Below are positions 36,077-47,826 of a stretch of 64,000 bases of DNA, piece by piece. The number at the start of each line of letters is the position of its first letter. The stretch's first letter is position 1. The position numbers and the translations under genes are program-made. This DNA is from Neckera pumila (Eukaryota > Streptophyta > Bryopsida > Hypnales > Neckeraceae): NCBI GenBank assembly GCA_963969595.1, contig OZ018408.1, positions 46,501,022-46,565,021 on the forward strand, read 5' to 3'. The notes beneath the pieces are model-generated. The model saw only the letters and a program-made list of their open reading frames with translations. It was not told the origin of the DNA and made no database searches.

Positions 36077-36763
36077 CTTCACCTTGCACTGTCTGTTTGC
36101 ACTTAGGTGCGCAACGATCCTTCCAGCTCCAGCTTCTTCTTCAATCTAAGTTAGCTTCGGCTCCCCTGTAACCTCCGAGCTCCGTCAACTCCTGCACGAG
36201 CTTCGAAACTAAAACCTTTGAAACTACGAATGTGGGTGCAGATATTTGTGAAGGTGGGCTTATAAGTTAGGGAGCAGCATTCCAGTTCCAGGCGACGGTG
36301 GCGAGTGTCACGTGTCGAGCGGATCGAGCTTCATGGATTGCCGGCAGTCAGGCCTGCAGGGAGTTTTTTTTTTTGAAATCTTTGAAATCTTTGGATGCTG
36401 AATTGGCATTGTGGTCGATCTGGTTGTGGGCTTCTTGGGCGGAAAGGATGGAGTCGGGTGCACTTGGGAGAATGATGGCTTGACAAGTGGTGGCCTGGGA
36501 GTGAAGGAGGTGGGTGCTTGTTAGAATGTGCCACACACTGGGACTGCGGACGGGGAGGGGAGCACGAAGGGTGACAGCTGGTGGCTTGTCAGGCTCTTCA
36601 GGTCCTCTCTTTCTCTTTGAGTTCTTTTTTTTTGAAGTTTCAATGGGGTCGGTGGGGAGAGGAGTAATTCTGAAAGGACGAGACCTATGAGCAAAGTACT
36701 TTGCCAAAAAATAATCTGATTTTTGGATCAATTAGGGGAGGCAACTCATTTTTGACCACTTAA
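36077..36763. other. 5' flank of the LEA/TMEM205 gene
   Basis: This is GC-richer sequence upstream of the minus-strand ATG, and promoter and leader are expected here. I identify no second gene. Its far end carries a stretch of about 65 bp (36,672-36,738, 'gacgagacctatgagcaaag') that recurs at 38,459-38,529. Confidence 0.4.
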
Positions 36764-37921
36764 CCCCTAAATGCCCAAGGCACCCAAATGGGGTGTTTTG
36801 CAAAACTTTGAAGTTAAATAAAACCTGACCAAGTTGCTATTTTTAGTAGGTTATATTTTTAGAAAGTTCTTCTTGAAGTCCAATTTTAGCATCAAAAATC
36901 CGAACTTGAAAATAAATGATAGTGATTTTTCTATTCATGATTTTGTACAAGGGTACCCAGTGCAATCTTGACTTCCGTAGTGTTGAAAGCTCTTGGAAAT
37001 GAGCCTCAAATACACTAGACCTTGGAGGAAAATTTGCATTCAAAATTCATTTAAAAAAATTATATAGTAGATTTTTAAGTGCGACCAAAACTTTGTACCC
37101 CCTATATTATATCCTAAAATTTAAATAAATGAAAACAAAAAAAATATGAATATATTTTCCTAATTTGAAAGTTTATGTTTGGAATTATTGATATTTTTAT
37201 TTGCTAATGAGAATTAGTTACAAATTTTTGAAGTAAATAGATACACTGCAAAACTAAAAAATAACTTTCACACCCCTATATTATATCCTAAAAAATTGTC
37301 TAAAAAAATGAACAAAAAATTCCTAAAAATAACTCTCTATTGAAAGCTCATTTTGAGTTGAATATTGATGCAACGGTCATCTAAATGTGTTCTCTATAAA
37401 TATTTGAGTTGAAAAATATGCCATTTTAGGTTCATTTTCAACCTCTTCTAGAAATCATTCCATATTTCATTTGAGTTGGAAATTTTGGCAATAGAAACCT
37501 ATAGTCATTACCAAACAATGCTCAAAATTTTAGGTTGAAATTATAGTTTATTAGAAACCACTTGTTTGCACGTGGTTTGTAGTAGTAGAACCAAGTGCCT
37601 TCCCCGAGGGGTTATACAAGTTAGGTTCTTTAATCTCAATTTTTTTGGTCACCAACTTTTTAGATTTGACTTGTAAAAAGAGGGTTGAAAGACTTCACAT
37701 CACTTTTGCAGTTTTAACACCCTCATGGTCAATCAATATAATCTTTTGCTCCATAAGTGATTTTGTTGTGTTTTCTTTTTCTATGAGATCTCTTACATGT
37801 CTAGTTTGAATTTGTATGGTTACAATTCAAAAAAAATTGATACAACTTATCAAAATGTTGGCATTTTGTTCAAGTTAGAGCAAATTCTAAGAAACTCAAA
37901 ACAAGCCTTGGGCATTTAGGG
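36764..37921. mobile_element. TTAA-flanked non-autonomous element, long variant (1158 bp)
   Basis: It is flanked by TTAA at 36,760-36,763 and 37,922-37,925. The ends are CCCCTAAATGCCCAAGGC at the left and GCCTTGGGCATTTAGG(G) at the right, an inverted terminus of about 17 bp. Internal sequence differs from the 920-bp group, so this is a separate subfamily with the same terminal logic. No transposase frame is seen. Confidence 0.8.
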
Positions 37922-37989
37922 TTAATTGCAAGGTGGATTTCTTTAGTGGGGAGAAGATTCTCTTCGACTCTCATACTTGTTATATGAAA

Positions 37990-38530
37990 CACGTTAAATC
38001 CTCCCGTTTTTTGTGGGCCCAACAGGGTAATTTGAGATTCTTGAGGGTAAAAGGAAAAAAAGCCCCCTATATTTGAGCCATGTCTAGTGATACTTACTAG
38101 CCCCCTTAGCTAATTTAGGGCCTCTGATGCAAATATGAATTTAGATTTTGCAAAAAAAAAAAGTTTGTGGCAAATAAAAAATTCCTGCATTTTTGCTACA
38201 ATAAATTTGGCCTGTAGGGCTACAAAGGACGAGATGATTTAATGTCTTCCCTTGTCATATAGACTTTATCATTTCCAACCAAGGATTGATTGCAAAATCT
38301 ATTACGGGTTGGTTGCAATATTGAGAGTCTGTAGCCTATTATAATGCTCTACTCCATAACCGTGCCATAATTAATCACTGGAAATATCTTCCTGCATGGT
38401 AAGAGAGTAGTCTACAGTATGGAAATGGAGTGGGTGATCAGGAATGGGTTCCTACTATAATCCTGAAAGGATGAGACCTATAAGCAAAATACTTTGCCAA
38501 AAGTGATCTAATTTTGGAATCAATTAGTGG
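37990..38530 (+). repeat. Dispersed repeat copy and short direct repeat
   Basis: 37,990-38,230 matches the repeat at 10,950-11,150 and 18,720-18,960. 38,459-38,529 repeats 36,672-36,738 in direct orientation ('gagacctataagcaaaatac', 'tttgccaaaa'). The two short repeats bracket the 1158-bp element and about 0.5 kb more. Following sequence at 38,720-38,890 contains a scrap of block Y ('aggtgcattctttattt', 'aaagtcatccatctaccac'). Confidence 0.5.
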
Positions 38531-40358
38531 TTGTTTCATCATTTTGGAAAAGTAGCCAATTGTTTCTTCATACTCATGTGATACTTGGGTGATACTTGGT
38601 GATATCTATATCAAAACTAGTGATGTCTAGGTAGAACTTGGCTATTGGCCTTACAATTATAGCAATAATCTTGCAATTTTCATTGAAAAAAATAAAAAAA
38701 TTCCTTTCACAAAATAACCAATAGGTGCATTCTTTATTTGGATACAGTCAATTAATTGGTGAAAACTCATGGATTAAAAAAATCTTTGGGACCACTATAG
38801 GTGCATTCTTTATTTCTACATTAATCTTGAAAGTCATCCATCTACCACTTTTTGGCTTTAGCATTCTTCCAGGGCTACTAAGAGCAAACTTCTATGCTAT
38901 GTGGAAGGGTAGTTGCAAGAAACACCTACCGGTTTTGGCTCAAAACAGCCTCAATATTAAAATACTATGATGTTTGGAATAAATTTTTTTTAAATAAAAT
39001 AAAATATGGATAATTTGTAAAGCACTCAAAATAGTACGTATGTGAAAAATCAGACCTAAAAAATTTTATCTCTAAAAGTTATGCACATTCAAAGAGTGAT
39101 AGAAAATGCAAGAAAATATATAGTTTGGGATTATATTTTAGAAAATAGTAAAAAAAAGAAAAAAAGAAAAGAAAAAAAGCCCGTTTTTTCCTAACTTCAA
39201 GGTGCTTCTCCTCAACCATTTTCACTATTGGGAAAAAAGAATTGTATTCTCTACACATGCACAAAGGTTGTACAGTTTGAGCATATGTGGAAGGTGGACA
39301 CTTTATTATTTTTGAAAAATGACTTTGTAGGCTTGTGTAACTTTAGTATAAATCCTTTCTTACCAATTTTCACCTTCAAATTTGCATTTTTGAGTTGGAA
39401 ATAGTACTAAAAGCCTCCAAAATGGCCAAAGTAGACATCCAATGGGGGGCAATTTAAAAATAGTAAACTAATTTGAAAAATTTGAAAAAAACTTCACAAT
39501 GTCTGAAACTACCACATGTACCTTCATTTCAAATTTCATGAGAAAAGGACATACGACACAAAAATTATGAGCAAAAATGTATGTGTATAAGGCCAAGGGG
39601 ATACCCAAAAGGACAAGTGTTTCTTGCAACGCCTCAGAAATTGGAAATGAAATTTTGTAAGTTGGAAATGTCATCATTGAATTTCATGATGTTTTTTTGT
39701 TTAATATGAATAGTAAAAAATGCATTTTACACTACAAGAAAATGGACACTTTTGCGACTGCAAAAGAATGACTGCTTGTTTGGTTCACTAAAAGAAACCC
39801 ATGTTTTTTTTATGTCAGACCTTGGACATGTGATGTTGTTAGTAGACATCAGGATGTCAGAGTGTTGATGGTTGAGAAGGGTGATCTCCATGGATGTTGC
39901 AAAATGCATTGGTTTAGGGTTGCCAAAACACGTTGATGCTATCATTGACATCTATGTTTCATTTGACATGAATTCAAACATAGTGATGTTTTATTGAACA
40001 TCCCAAAAAAACATAGTATTGCCACGTCAGCAAGCAAATGCATTTTGATTAAAGATAAGTCTGTAAAATAGTAAAAATATTGCGGGCTATAAAAAAACGC
40101 GAACCAGATGTAGAAAATTTAGGAGAAGGGCAGCCACATGGCATACTTTGCAAAAAAAGGGATTGTAATGGATGTACACCATGGATGAAAAGAGAAGCTC
40201 TTTATAAAGGTGGGGTGGTAGGAAGTAAGGCAAACCATATGTGATATATATTAAATACAAAGTACGTTCAACATAGAATGTCTGAAATAACATCCAGATA
40301 TCTAAAACAACGTCCAGATGTCTAGCGATCAAGCTTCCATCTTTTGATTATCCCATAT

Positions 40359-40437
40359 CATTAGGAAGAATTGGAGCCCTCAAAGGGGCTGTGAGTGAGG
40401 AGAACGAGGGAACAGCAACTGATTTTTTTTTTTTTTT

Positions 40438-40505
<68 letters not shown>

Positions 40506-40889
40506 CCTCTAGCAAACGGGAGAGCCTGGACAGCGCCCGACACTGGCACTGAACCTTATTTTAATACTTAAAAAAACATAAAAATAGTTAATTTAAATTT
40601 TTTTTTTTTTTTTTTTTTTTTGAATCTGATGTGGCACCATGGCGACCACATCAGCTTCCTAATCTGAGAATTAGTTTATTTTAATTATTTTATTATTAAT
40701 TTGTATTATTTTAATTATTTTAATTTTAATTATAATATTATATTATTATTATATTATTATTATGAATTTTTTTTAAAATGAACCCCCTTGTTCGAAAACA
40801 GAGGCATTCCCCTCAAAGGGGCTGCACTTCCCTGAGGGGAACTCCTCAAAGGGAAGCAGCCCCTTTGAGGGTTGCCATTTTTCCTAATG
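40359..40889. mobile_element. TIR element inside the inner CACTA element (about 530 bp)
   Basis: Inverted termini of about 34 bp are visible. The left reads 'cattaggaagaattggag' then 'ccctcaaaggggctg', and the right is its near-complement at 40,856-40,889. A third 'ccctcaaaggggctg' at 40,811 pairs with the right terminus in a strong local hairpin. A poly(T)/poly(A) block lies at 40,424-40,500. The target duplication is unclear. This is a third nesting level. Confidence 0.55.
40439..40500 (+). repeat. Poly(A) run of about 60 preceded by poly(T)
   Basis: A T run of about 15 and a cytosine are followed by an A run of about 60, ending at 'atcccc'. The length may be unstable or an assembly artefact. 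A further T run lies at about 40,598-40,620. Confidence 0.95.
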
Positions 40890-43800
40890 TGTTTGTCTGA
40901 TGATGGACGGACAAGGGATTTCACTATAAATACATCCCTTCCACCCTTCATTCTCACTAATTATTGATGAGGTAATTCCTTTACTTTGCCATCAAAATTC
41001 TTTTGTGATAGATGGTAAATTTCTATAACTTTTGTTGATTTTGACAATTTAATTATTTTTAACTTCCTTTTATATATTTTATTTTTTTCAGACCCTATCC
41101 TATGTGTACAGTATATACCAATTGATGTCTCAGAAAATATCGTAATGTCTAAATTGACATCTCAAAAAATAATATGAAAATTTTAAAACGATGTAAAAAA
41201 TACGCTGATTAGGCATGCCACATCATCCTTGCTGGATACCATGTCATGTTTCCCGTGTCCATATTAGCCATCATGTCAACTGCCACGTCGTGCACGGATT
41301 GGATGAAAAAAAATCATACGTGGTCGACTGACGCTTACATGCTTAACATCCAATGTCACACTGTCATGGAGGATGTTTTTACCCTATCAACTTTGACACA
41401 ATTTTTTGGACATTAGTGTTGACGTCAAATGGCGTCAAATTCAACATTCAGATACAAATTTTTGACACGAGTTCTTCTAGTGGTTTCACTAAAAAATGAT
41501 TGTTGCTTCTATATTTGCAGCACCTATGGAACCAAAAGCTATCTCTAATCATTTTGGAGTTGGAGCTACGACTATATGATGAACAATCAATGAAGTTCAA
41601 GCAGAGGGCCGACGCTCTTGTTCACTACGTCGTTGACTTATTGGTGGGAAAAAGGAGAAATCCAATATAGAAGGCAAAGTCATTTTCGAGTCATTTTCCT
41701 ATCAAATGTTGTGACTGGGCTTCACTACCACATGACTCAAAAATGACTACTGAATCATTGGCACCTAGATTCAGAGCCCCTTTGGTTGTTTCACAGCCCG
41801 GACCTCTGCTCGCATTGACACGGGCAAGTTGTCCATTGAATTTCATGGATAGGGAAGAAAACTTGATGATGTTTGACTATGACAAAGACATTCTGACCCA
41901 ATACACTGCACTGCAATTGCAAAATCACTTGGAGTTGTTCCATGATTACTAAATATTACATGGAGTGAAATAAATGGAGACATAGAATTGCAAAGACAAT
42001 TGCAATGTATGGAGGCCTCACATGTCATAACTGCACGACCTCTATATTGTCACTAGCCGGAATGACTGCACGCGACTTTGGAGGAACTTGTCCAAAATTG
42101 ATGGACTACTACGTGGTTACTCTTCTAAATCTTACGCTCTAATATTTTAGCAATCACACTCTAATATCCTTCTTGCAATTTCTTGTTAGTAACATTGTCA
42201 AGATTTTGGTGGGAAAAGTGGAGAATCCAATGTGCCAGCCTTAGTCATTCTTGAGTACCCGCTTGTCATTGTGATTGTGCTTTTCTACATTGCGACTGGA
42301 AAATGACTCCAAAGCTGTCCGAGTTCGTTTCTTGGAAATTTTGCAGTACAGCTTTGTGCTAATGTGGACACTAGTAATTGACGCCTTATTGGGCTGCAAC
42401 TGCAATCATTGAAGCAATTGTGCCTTAGTCAAATTCAAGTATCGTGCACTTGGAGGTTGCAAGGGTTGGTTACATGGAGGCAACTATGACATGACTCAGT
42501 GTTCATTGGAGATCGGTTTGTCAGTCACGTTTTATGGTTTAGAGGTGCCTATCTTTTCCCGCACTGGCAAGGCTTGGAACTATAATTCCTGCTCTTGTAC
42601 AACTACTACAAGACATAACTTCAATACAAACAACCAGTCTTCACTGCAACGCCATTGCAAATAAGTAAGGTTGGACAGTGACTCCCTTCACTACACGATC
42701 TACTGCAAAAATGGCCATTTTGGTTCAGTGATTGTTCAGATGTGGTTTTGACTTCAATGCACGTTCCAACTACCTCTACACCGTCACCAGCAAATGATTG
42801 CTAGTTAACTACTTATAATAATATAGAAGTGATAGGCTAGTAATTGCTTGCTATCCTCATTTTCAAATGTAGAACTACTGTCTCTCTATCAGGATCACGT
42901 TCATCATGCATTTTCTGACCATTGCTACGTTCTTGCATCCATTAAGGGGCACCCCGGGCATCTATAACAACACCTATCAAAAACAATTTTCATAATGATG
43001 CCCTAGTATTCTTCCTATGCTAACAGGTTCTCCTTCGCTGACAATTTGATGGCATCGTCACTCTTCTATGGTTCACTTCCTAGGCGCAACAACACCATTG
43101 ATTGTAAGCAACTCCAAAAACAAAGAGGACAGAGCTTACATGCATTGCAATACTCTAAGGGGACTCCCTGAACGCTACTTTGTAGCCTATACTCTTGTGA
43201 CTTCAATATGACTTCATCACAATCATTTACAGCCGCGGTGAAGGATTGTACTATAAAAATGACTCATAAATTATGACTAACAAATGACTTCTATACTATT
43301 AGCAACTAGACACTCAGCTCGGCATCTCCACAGACTGCACATTTGGTAATTTTGGAAGATTGTGGAAATCATGTGGAATTATCATCACACTTTCTTTGTC
43401 TAAATGAAGAGATCTAGAACAACTATATACTTCCCTATTTGGGGAAGTAAACTAGGTGACCCTAGTACTCTTCATGCGCCAATCTTTTCCAATATATTTA
43501 GCAAATTTATCTATAACTTTTGATTTGAGGTTCAAAATGTAAAATGAATTTTTAGAAATGAAAATGAGATTGATTTCCTAACTTTTCTTAGTTCAAAGTC
43601 TTTTGAAGAAACTTAATCTACTAGGCCTTAATGAAGTCTAAAATATTACTTGTAACACAATTCCTGCATTTTACATATCCCACATTGTTTGCCTTGCCTC
43701 CTAATACTCCACTTCTATAAAAGACTTGTCATTTCATCTTTTCATACTCACACACTAAGTGGATTTGGAACCCATGTGCGACATAAGCCAAATATGATGT

Positions 43801-44572
43801 ATGGTGTATGATGTATTATATATGACGTATTGTATATGGTATATTGTCGTGGAACTTTGAATGTACTCATATGTGACTGTAGAATGACTACTCCCTATCT
43901 ATTTGTCATTATATTCATTTTTGTACATATTGCCGCAAACTAAAAATGATAGGAAAAAATGACTTCCCGTGTCTTTGGAGAGTATCCTAAATCCTAAATC
44001 CATGTCACTTTAAAATGACTACGTGCATTACTTACAAATGATTAGGCAATCTTGAAAGTGCACCCTACAAATGACTATAGAATGATTGAACACGTATCCA
44101 AGCATCACTCATCTGTTGAAGAAATTGCTGCAATAATAACTAAAGAATGATTGGACATGTGTTAGCAATTAGCCCGCATAGATTGAGGCAACTCTCTCAC
44201 AACTACAAGATGAATGCTGCATGACACATGTGCATGTCCATGCCAATAGTGATTGGACTACATCCCAATTCCAAAATGACTGCATAATTGGCCGAACTAG
44301 ACGTCCATGTCAGCCAAATTTATCAAAAATAGGCAACTGTCTAGCCTTTCTAGAAAATTTCGGCCTCCATCCTTAATGCCACGTAGATCCTCTCATCCTT
44401 TCTTCATCCAAGTCTAAATTGGATGGTGATAATAGCCTTGCAGTCATTTAAAGAATGCCTTGTCCACAATGACTGTGGGGGCCAAAGTTATTTCCGAGTC
44501 ATTTTTGTCCAAACTGACTGTTTTGGAGTCATTCTTTGCAGTCATTTAAAACCACTAATTTTTTTTGTAGTG

Positions 44573-47500
44573 TTTAGAGTAATTTTGCCTTATTGTCAAA
44601 CTAAAAGCAATCAAAAATTGCAAGTCGAATGTCAATGAAAATAGTGTCGAAAAGTTGGAAACTTTCCTTCCTAAATTTTCATGAGCCTCTTCTATAGTAT
44701 GCAAAAATTCCAATCCTCTTCTTATAAGATTTTGAAAAAAACAATGGAAGTTGGAGGCTAGCTCTGCTCGGTGATTGTCTTTGCTTCCAAGGAAAAACCC
44801 AGTTGTTTTCTAATAATACAACAATGAAGCCTTCTATTGATTCATGGAGAGCATTCTTTCTTCTTTCTATTGATATTGATATATGACAAGATTTTTCTTG
44901 GAGTGTCTTTAATGGATATCAATTGGAAGAAATGCGCTTTTTCGAGCTGATTTTTCATTCACCTAAAAGATGATTGAGCACTTAGGATAACTAACTCCAA
45001 TACACAACAATTATAGTGTAATATTTTTGGCCAATTTATCACAAAGAACTGATGTGGCCAAACGCTCACAACAAGGATTTAGAATCTTTTAGTTTTGAAG
45101 GGACAAAATTTACCCCCTAAAGAACCAAAGCCTTTTTCATCAAATTATACTCAAAACTACCATTTCTGTTGTAAAATGCAAAATGTTTAGACACGGTCTT
45201 GTTTACATATTTAACCATAGGATTTACACTAGGCTAGAATAAAAATGTGTGGAAGAAATTATAGAAACCTTATTTATGTAGAATGCAAGGTATTTGCATT
45301 TAAGTGAAAAATTCTATTTTTCTTACACCTTGGTTGACTACATTTTAAGACTTTGACTCTTTTTAGCTTAAAACTTTTGCACTACCAATATTGAATTAAA
45401 AATAAATTATATTGAAGAATTGCGTTCAAGGTCTAAAAAACTCAATTCAATACAAATTCACTTGATTTCCATGCTTTAAAAAATTGCTAAATAGAAGTAA
45501 GTTTAAGATTGAAGGAAAAAGTAAATTGTTAATAGGTTTCATACAGAATTGAAATAAAATAATCCCAAAGGCGAATTGTTTTAAAAAGCAAACTAAACCT
45601 CGTGGAGTTTTTTTTTCAAATTGTGAAAATTGGTTTAAAAAATGAATCCTATAAATTATTTTTTTAAGAAGATGCTTAGATTTCTCAAAAAACAAGATTG
45701 TCCATAACTTTCTCATCATTTCGTGGAAAGATTTTATTCATGAATCTAGTGCAGAGAACATCCCAAACTAGGCTATTTTTCAAAATTTGTTCTACCATTT
45801 TGATATTGTATACCTTTTCCTTTATAAAATTTAGGAGGTTGCTATTGCCTATCCAAACTCTTGAAGAGAACATCATTAATTTGGTTGGTGCTATAGAATA
45901 CATAATAAATTTTCAACAATGTACAACTATGACTTGTGACAAATGTTATGTGACCTTATTTGTATACAATGAAATGTATGCACTCTAAAAGAATGGAGAT
46001 GGGGATTTTTTGTTTACTTGTAAAGGACTATAGCAGATTCACCTTCCTTTTTGGGACTCTTCAAGACTCACGAAGACATTGTAGAAAATACTCCTTGGAG
46101 CTTGAAATTGCTGAAATTTGGGCTAACAAAATCAAAGTCCATGGCTACCATTTGATCACATTCAAACACAGAAGATGCTAAATTATGGAATACTCACTAT
46201 TCAATCAATTGTTGCTCAAATCAAGCTATTGAATATGCTGTCTTGTTAAGAATTTGTGATCTATGTATAAAGCCAATGACTAGCTCAAAGTTTGCAAGGA
46301 CTTGCACTTAAACTACCTATTGAAATTTCAAATGCAATTTGTAATCTCATGGATATTCTTGTTTGCTCTCAACTTTTCTAATCTCGCTTGTCTCAAGCAA
46401 GTGAATGATTTTTTAAATTTGTGTTTGCCACTCTTTCCAAACCACAACTTTCATCATATAGCTAGTAAAAAATTTCAAAAAAATTTGGAAGAAAAAATTC
46501 TTTGTCTGCAAAAAATGACTCCTATAACATCATGACCCTGAATGCATATGTTTTTGGTGAACAATGTTGCTAAAACAATGTTGCTTGTTATTCTCTATTT
46601 GTTTAAACCAGAACAACTAAGGTTAGTATGAATAACCGTGGTTATTTCATTCTCGTATTGGCAAAGTAGAACCTGCATCCTTTCATTGAAATTGTTGTTG
46701 CCTAACTTTTTTTCTTATGAAGAAATGAACACAAAGTAAACAGTATTTTCAAAATGTTAAAAAATTTACTACTAGGGGAAGGTTATGAAGTTTTCATGAT
46801 ACAATCTTTGACCATTATATGCTAATCAATGTAAGATGAAATTTTAGCCAACCAAAACAAATTCGTTTGCTAAAATGTGCATTTTATTTTTGAGGAATTT
46901 TCAAAGTGAAACAGATGAGCATAACCAACAGGGATCAATGGATGACCAGTTGGGGTATGGATACCGTAGAATGCTGCAAGTTGCAATTCGTCTGTAAGTG
47001 ACTAAAAAATGAAACCTCCTTGACACACAATTTTGGATGCCAAAATATATTCCGCAATTTTTAGGTGATACTACTTTGGGAAGTAGCACACTATTCTCAA
47101 ATATTTCCTGAGTTTCGGTGCGTTTGACAAAAAAGTGGGATTATGAAGGAAGGCAGAGCATGAAGGAAGTTGTGTATCAGCTTTCCTTTTGGCTTTTGTT
47201 AACTTAGTGCTGCCAGCTGATCATTCAAGAGATACGTTAGAACGCAAAGTAGATTCCAGGCCGTGCACACAATTCTTAACACAAGAAAGTGAAAAGGCTG
47301 CATTCTACTGAGTAAGTACTCGCCGATTGGGACCATTTTAAGGTTATGAAGTGCCACAGGTCCAAGGACCCGTAAACCAAAAGAACAGTCTACAGGAGAA
47401 GAAGGTTACATTTCTACCAATAAATGGAATAATGTGCAACACTGAAATACCGGAAGGACCGACTAGTGGCCTGATAATGTACACATTCCTACTGTCCTCC

Positions 47501-47826
47501 GCAAAAAATTGATGGCCCCTAGAATCCAAACGCAACACCAGTGACCTCCACAGCAACAGGGCTATTGCATCCTTGAAGTGTGGATTCCAGTCACAAGAAC
47601 GTCACACAAGCAAAGAGGCACAGAAGGCCCACTTAGTTGCCAATAAACGACATGAACACTAGCAGTCAGTTCTCTTTATTCCAAACGAGCACAAAGAATG
47701 CATGATATTACACATGTGGGAGAAAATTACATGGGAGGTAGTACACAACAACCAACCTGAGAGGAGGGCATTGATTTTTCTTCATTTCGCCCGAAAACTA
47801 AACCCAGGTTCCAACAGGGCACGTCG
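44573..47826. other. AT-rich spacer between the CACTA complex and the U-box gene
   Basis: Apart from a truncated TTAA-family element (45,114-45,722), no gene or intact element is supported. 47,600-47,826 is probably the 3' untranslated region of the minus-strand U-box gene. Confidence 0.45.
45114..45722. mobile_element. Truncated TTAA-family element
   Basis: It begins CCCCCTAAAGAACC after TTA. It is colinear with the first two thirds of the element at 1921-2838, sharing 'atgtgtggaagaaatt', 'aaatgaatcctataaa' and 'attgtccataactttctc'. Similarity stops at about 45,722 and no right terminus is present. Confidence 0.65.

Larger units (their letters stand above)
39785..41482. mobile_element. Inner CACTA-type element nested in the outer one (1698 bp)
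   Basis: The left end is CACTAAAAGAAACCC. The right end in reverse complement is CACTAGAAGAACTCG. The flanking target duplication is GTT on both sides (39,782-39,784 and 41,483-41,485), the 3-bp size usual for CACTA elements. Subterminal motifs differ from the outer element: 'gacatc', 'atgtcag' and 'gacgtcaaa' types. It is non-autonomous. Confidence 0.75.
39730..44572. mobile_element. Outer CACTA-type (EnSpm/CMC) non-autonomous element, about 4.8 kb
   Basis: It starts CACTACAAGAAAATGG and ends, in reverse complement, CACTACAAAAAAAATTAG. The 'aatgact' motif recurs in subterminal and internal positions on both strands (for example 39,760, 41,740, 43,257, 44,012, 44,275 and 44,500), as expected of the short subterminal repeats that CACTA transposases bind. 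No transposase frame is present. The 3-bp flanks are TTA and TTT, so the target duplication is imperfect. A second CACTA element lies inside. Confidence 0.7.

Noticed and set aside
40361..40549. Frame rich in consecutive Phe codons
   Set aside because: It is the translation of the poly(A) tract on the opposite strand, not a protein.
39727..44575. A perfect 3-bp target duplication for the outer CACTA element
   Set aside because: The flanks read TTA and TTT, so it cannot be claimed. Mutation or an end misplacement by one base is possible.
45960..46181. Frame with KDYSRFTFLF, reminiscent of a Copia integrase core motif
   Set aside because: Only about ten residues resemble the motif. No GAG pre-integrase zinc finger, second catalytic residue, reverse transcriptase or LTR is nearby.
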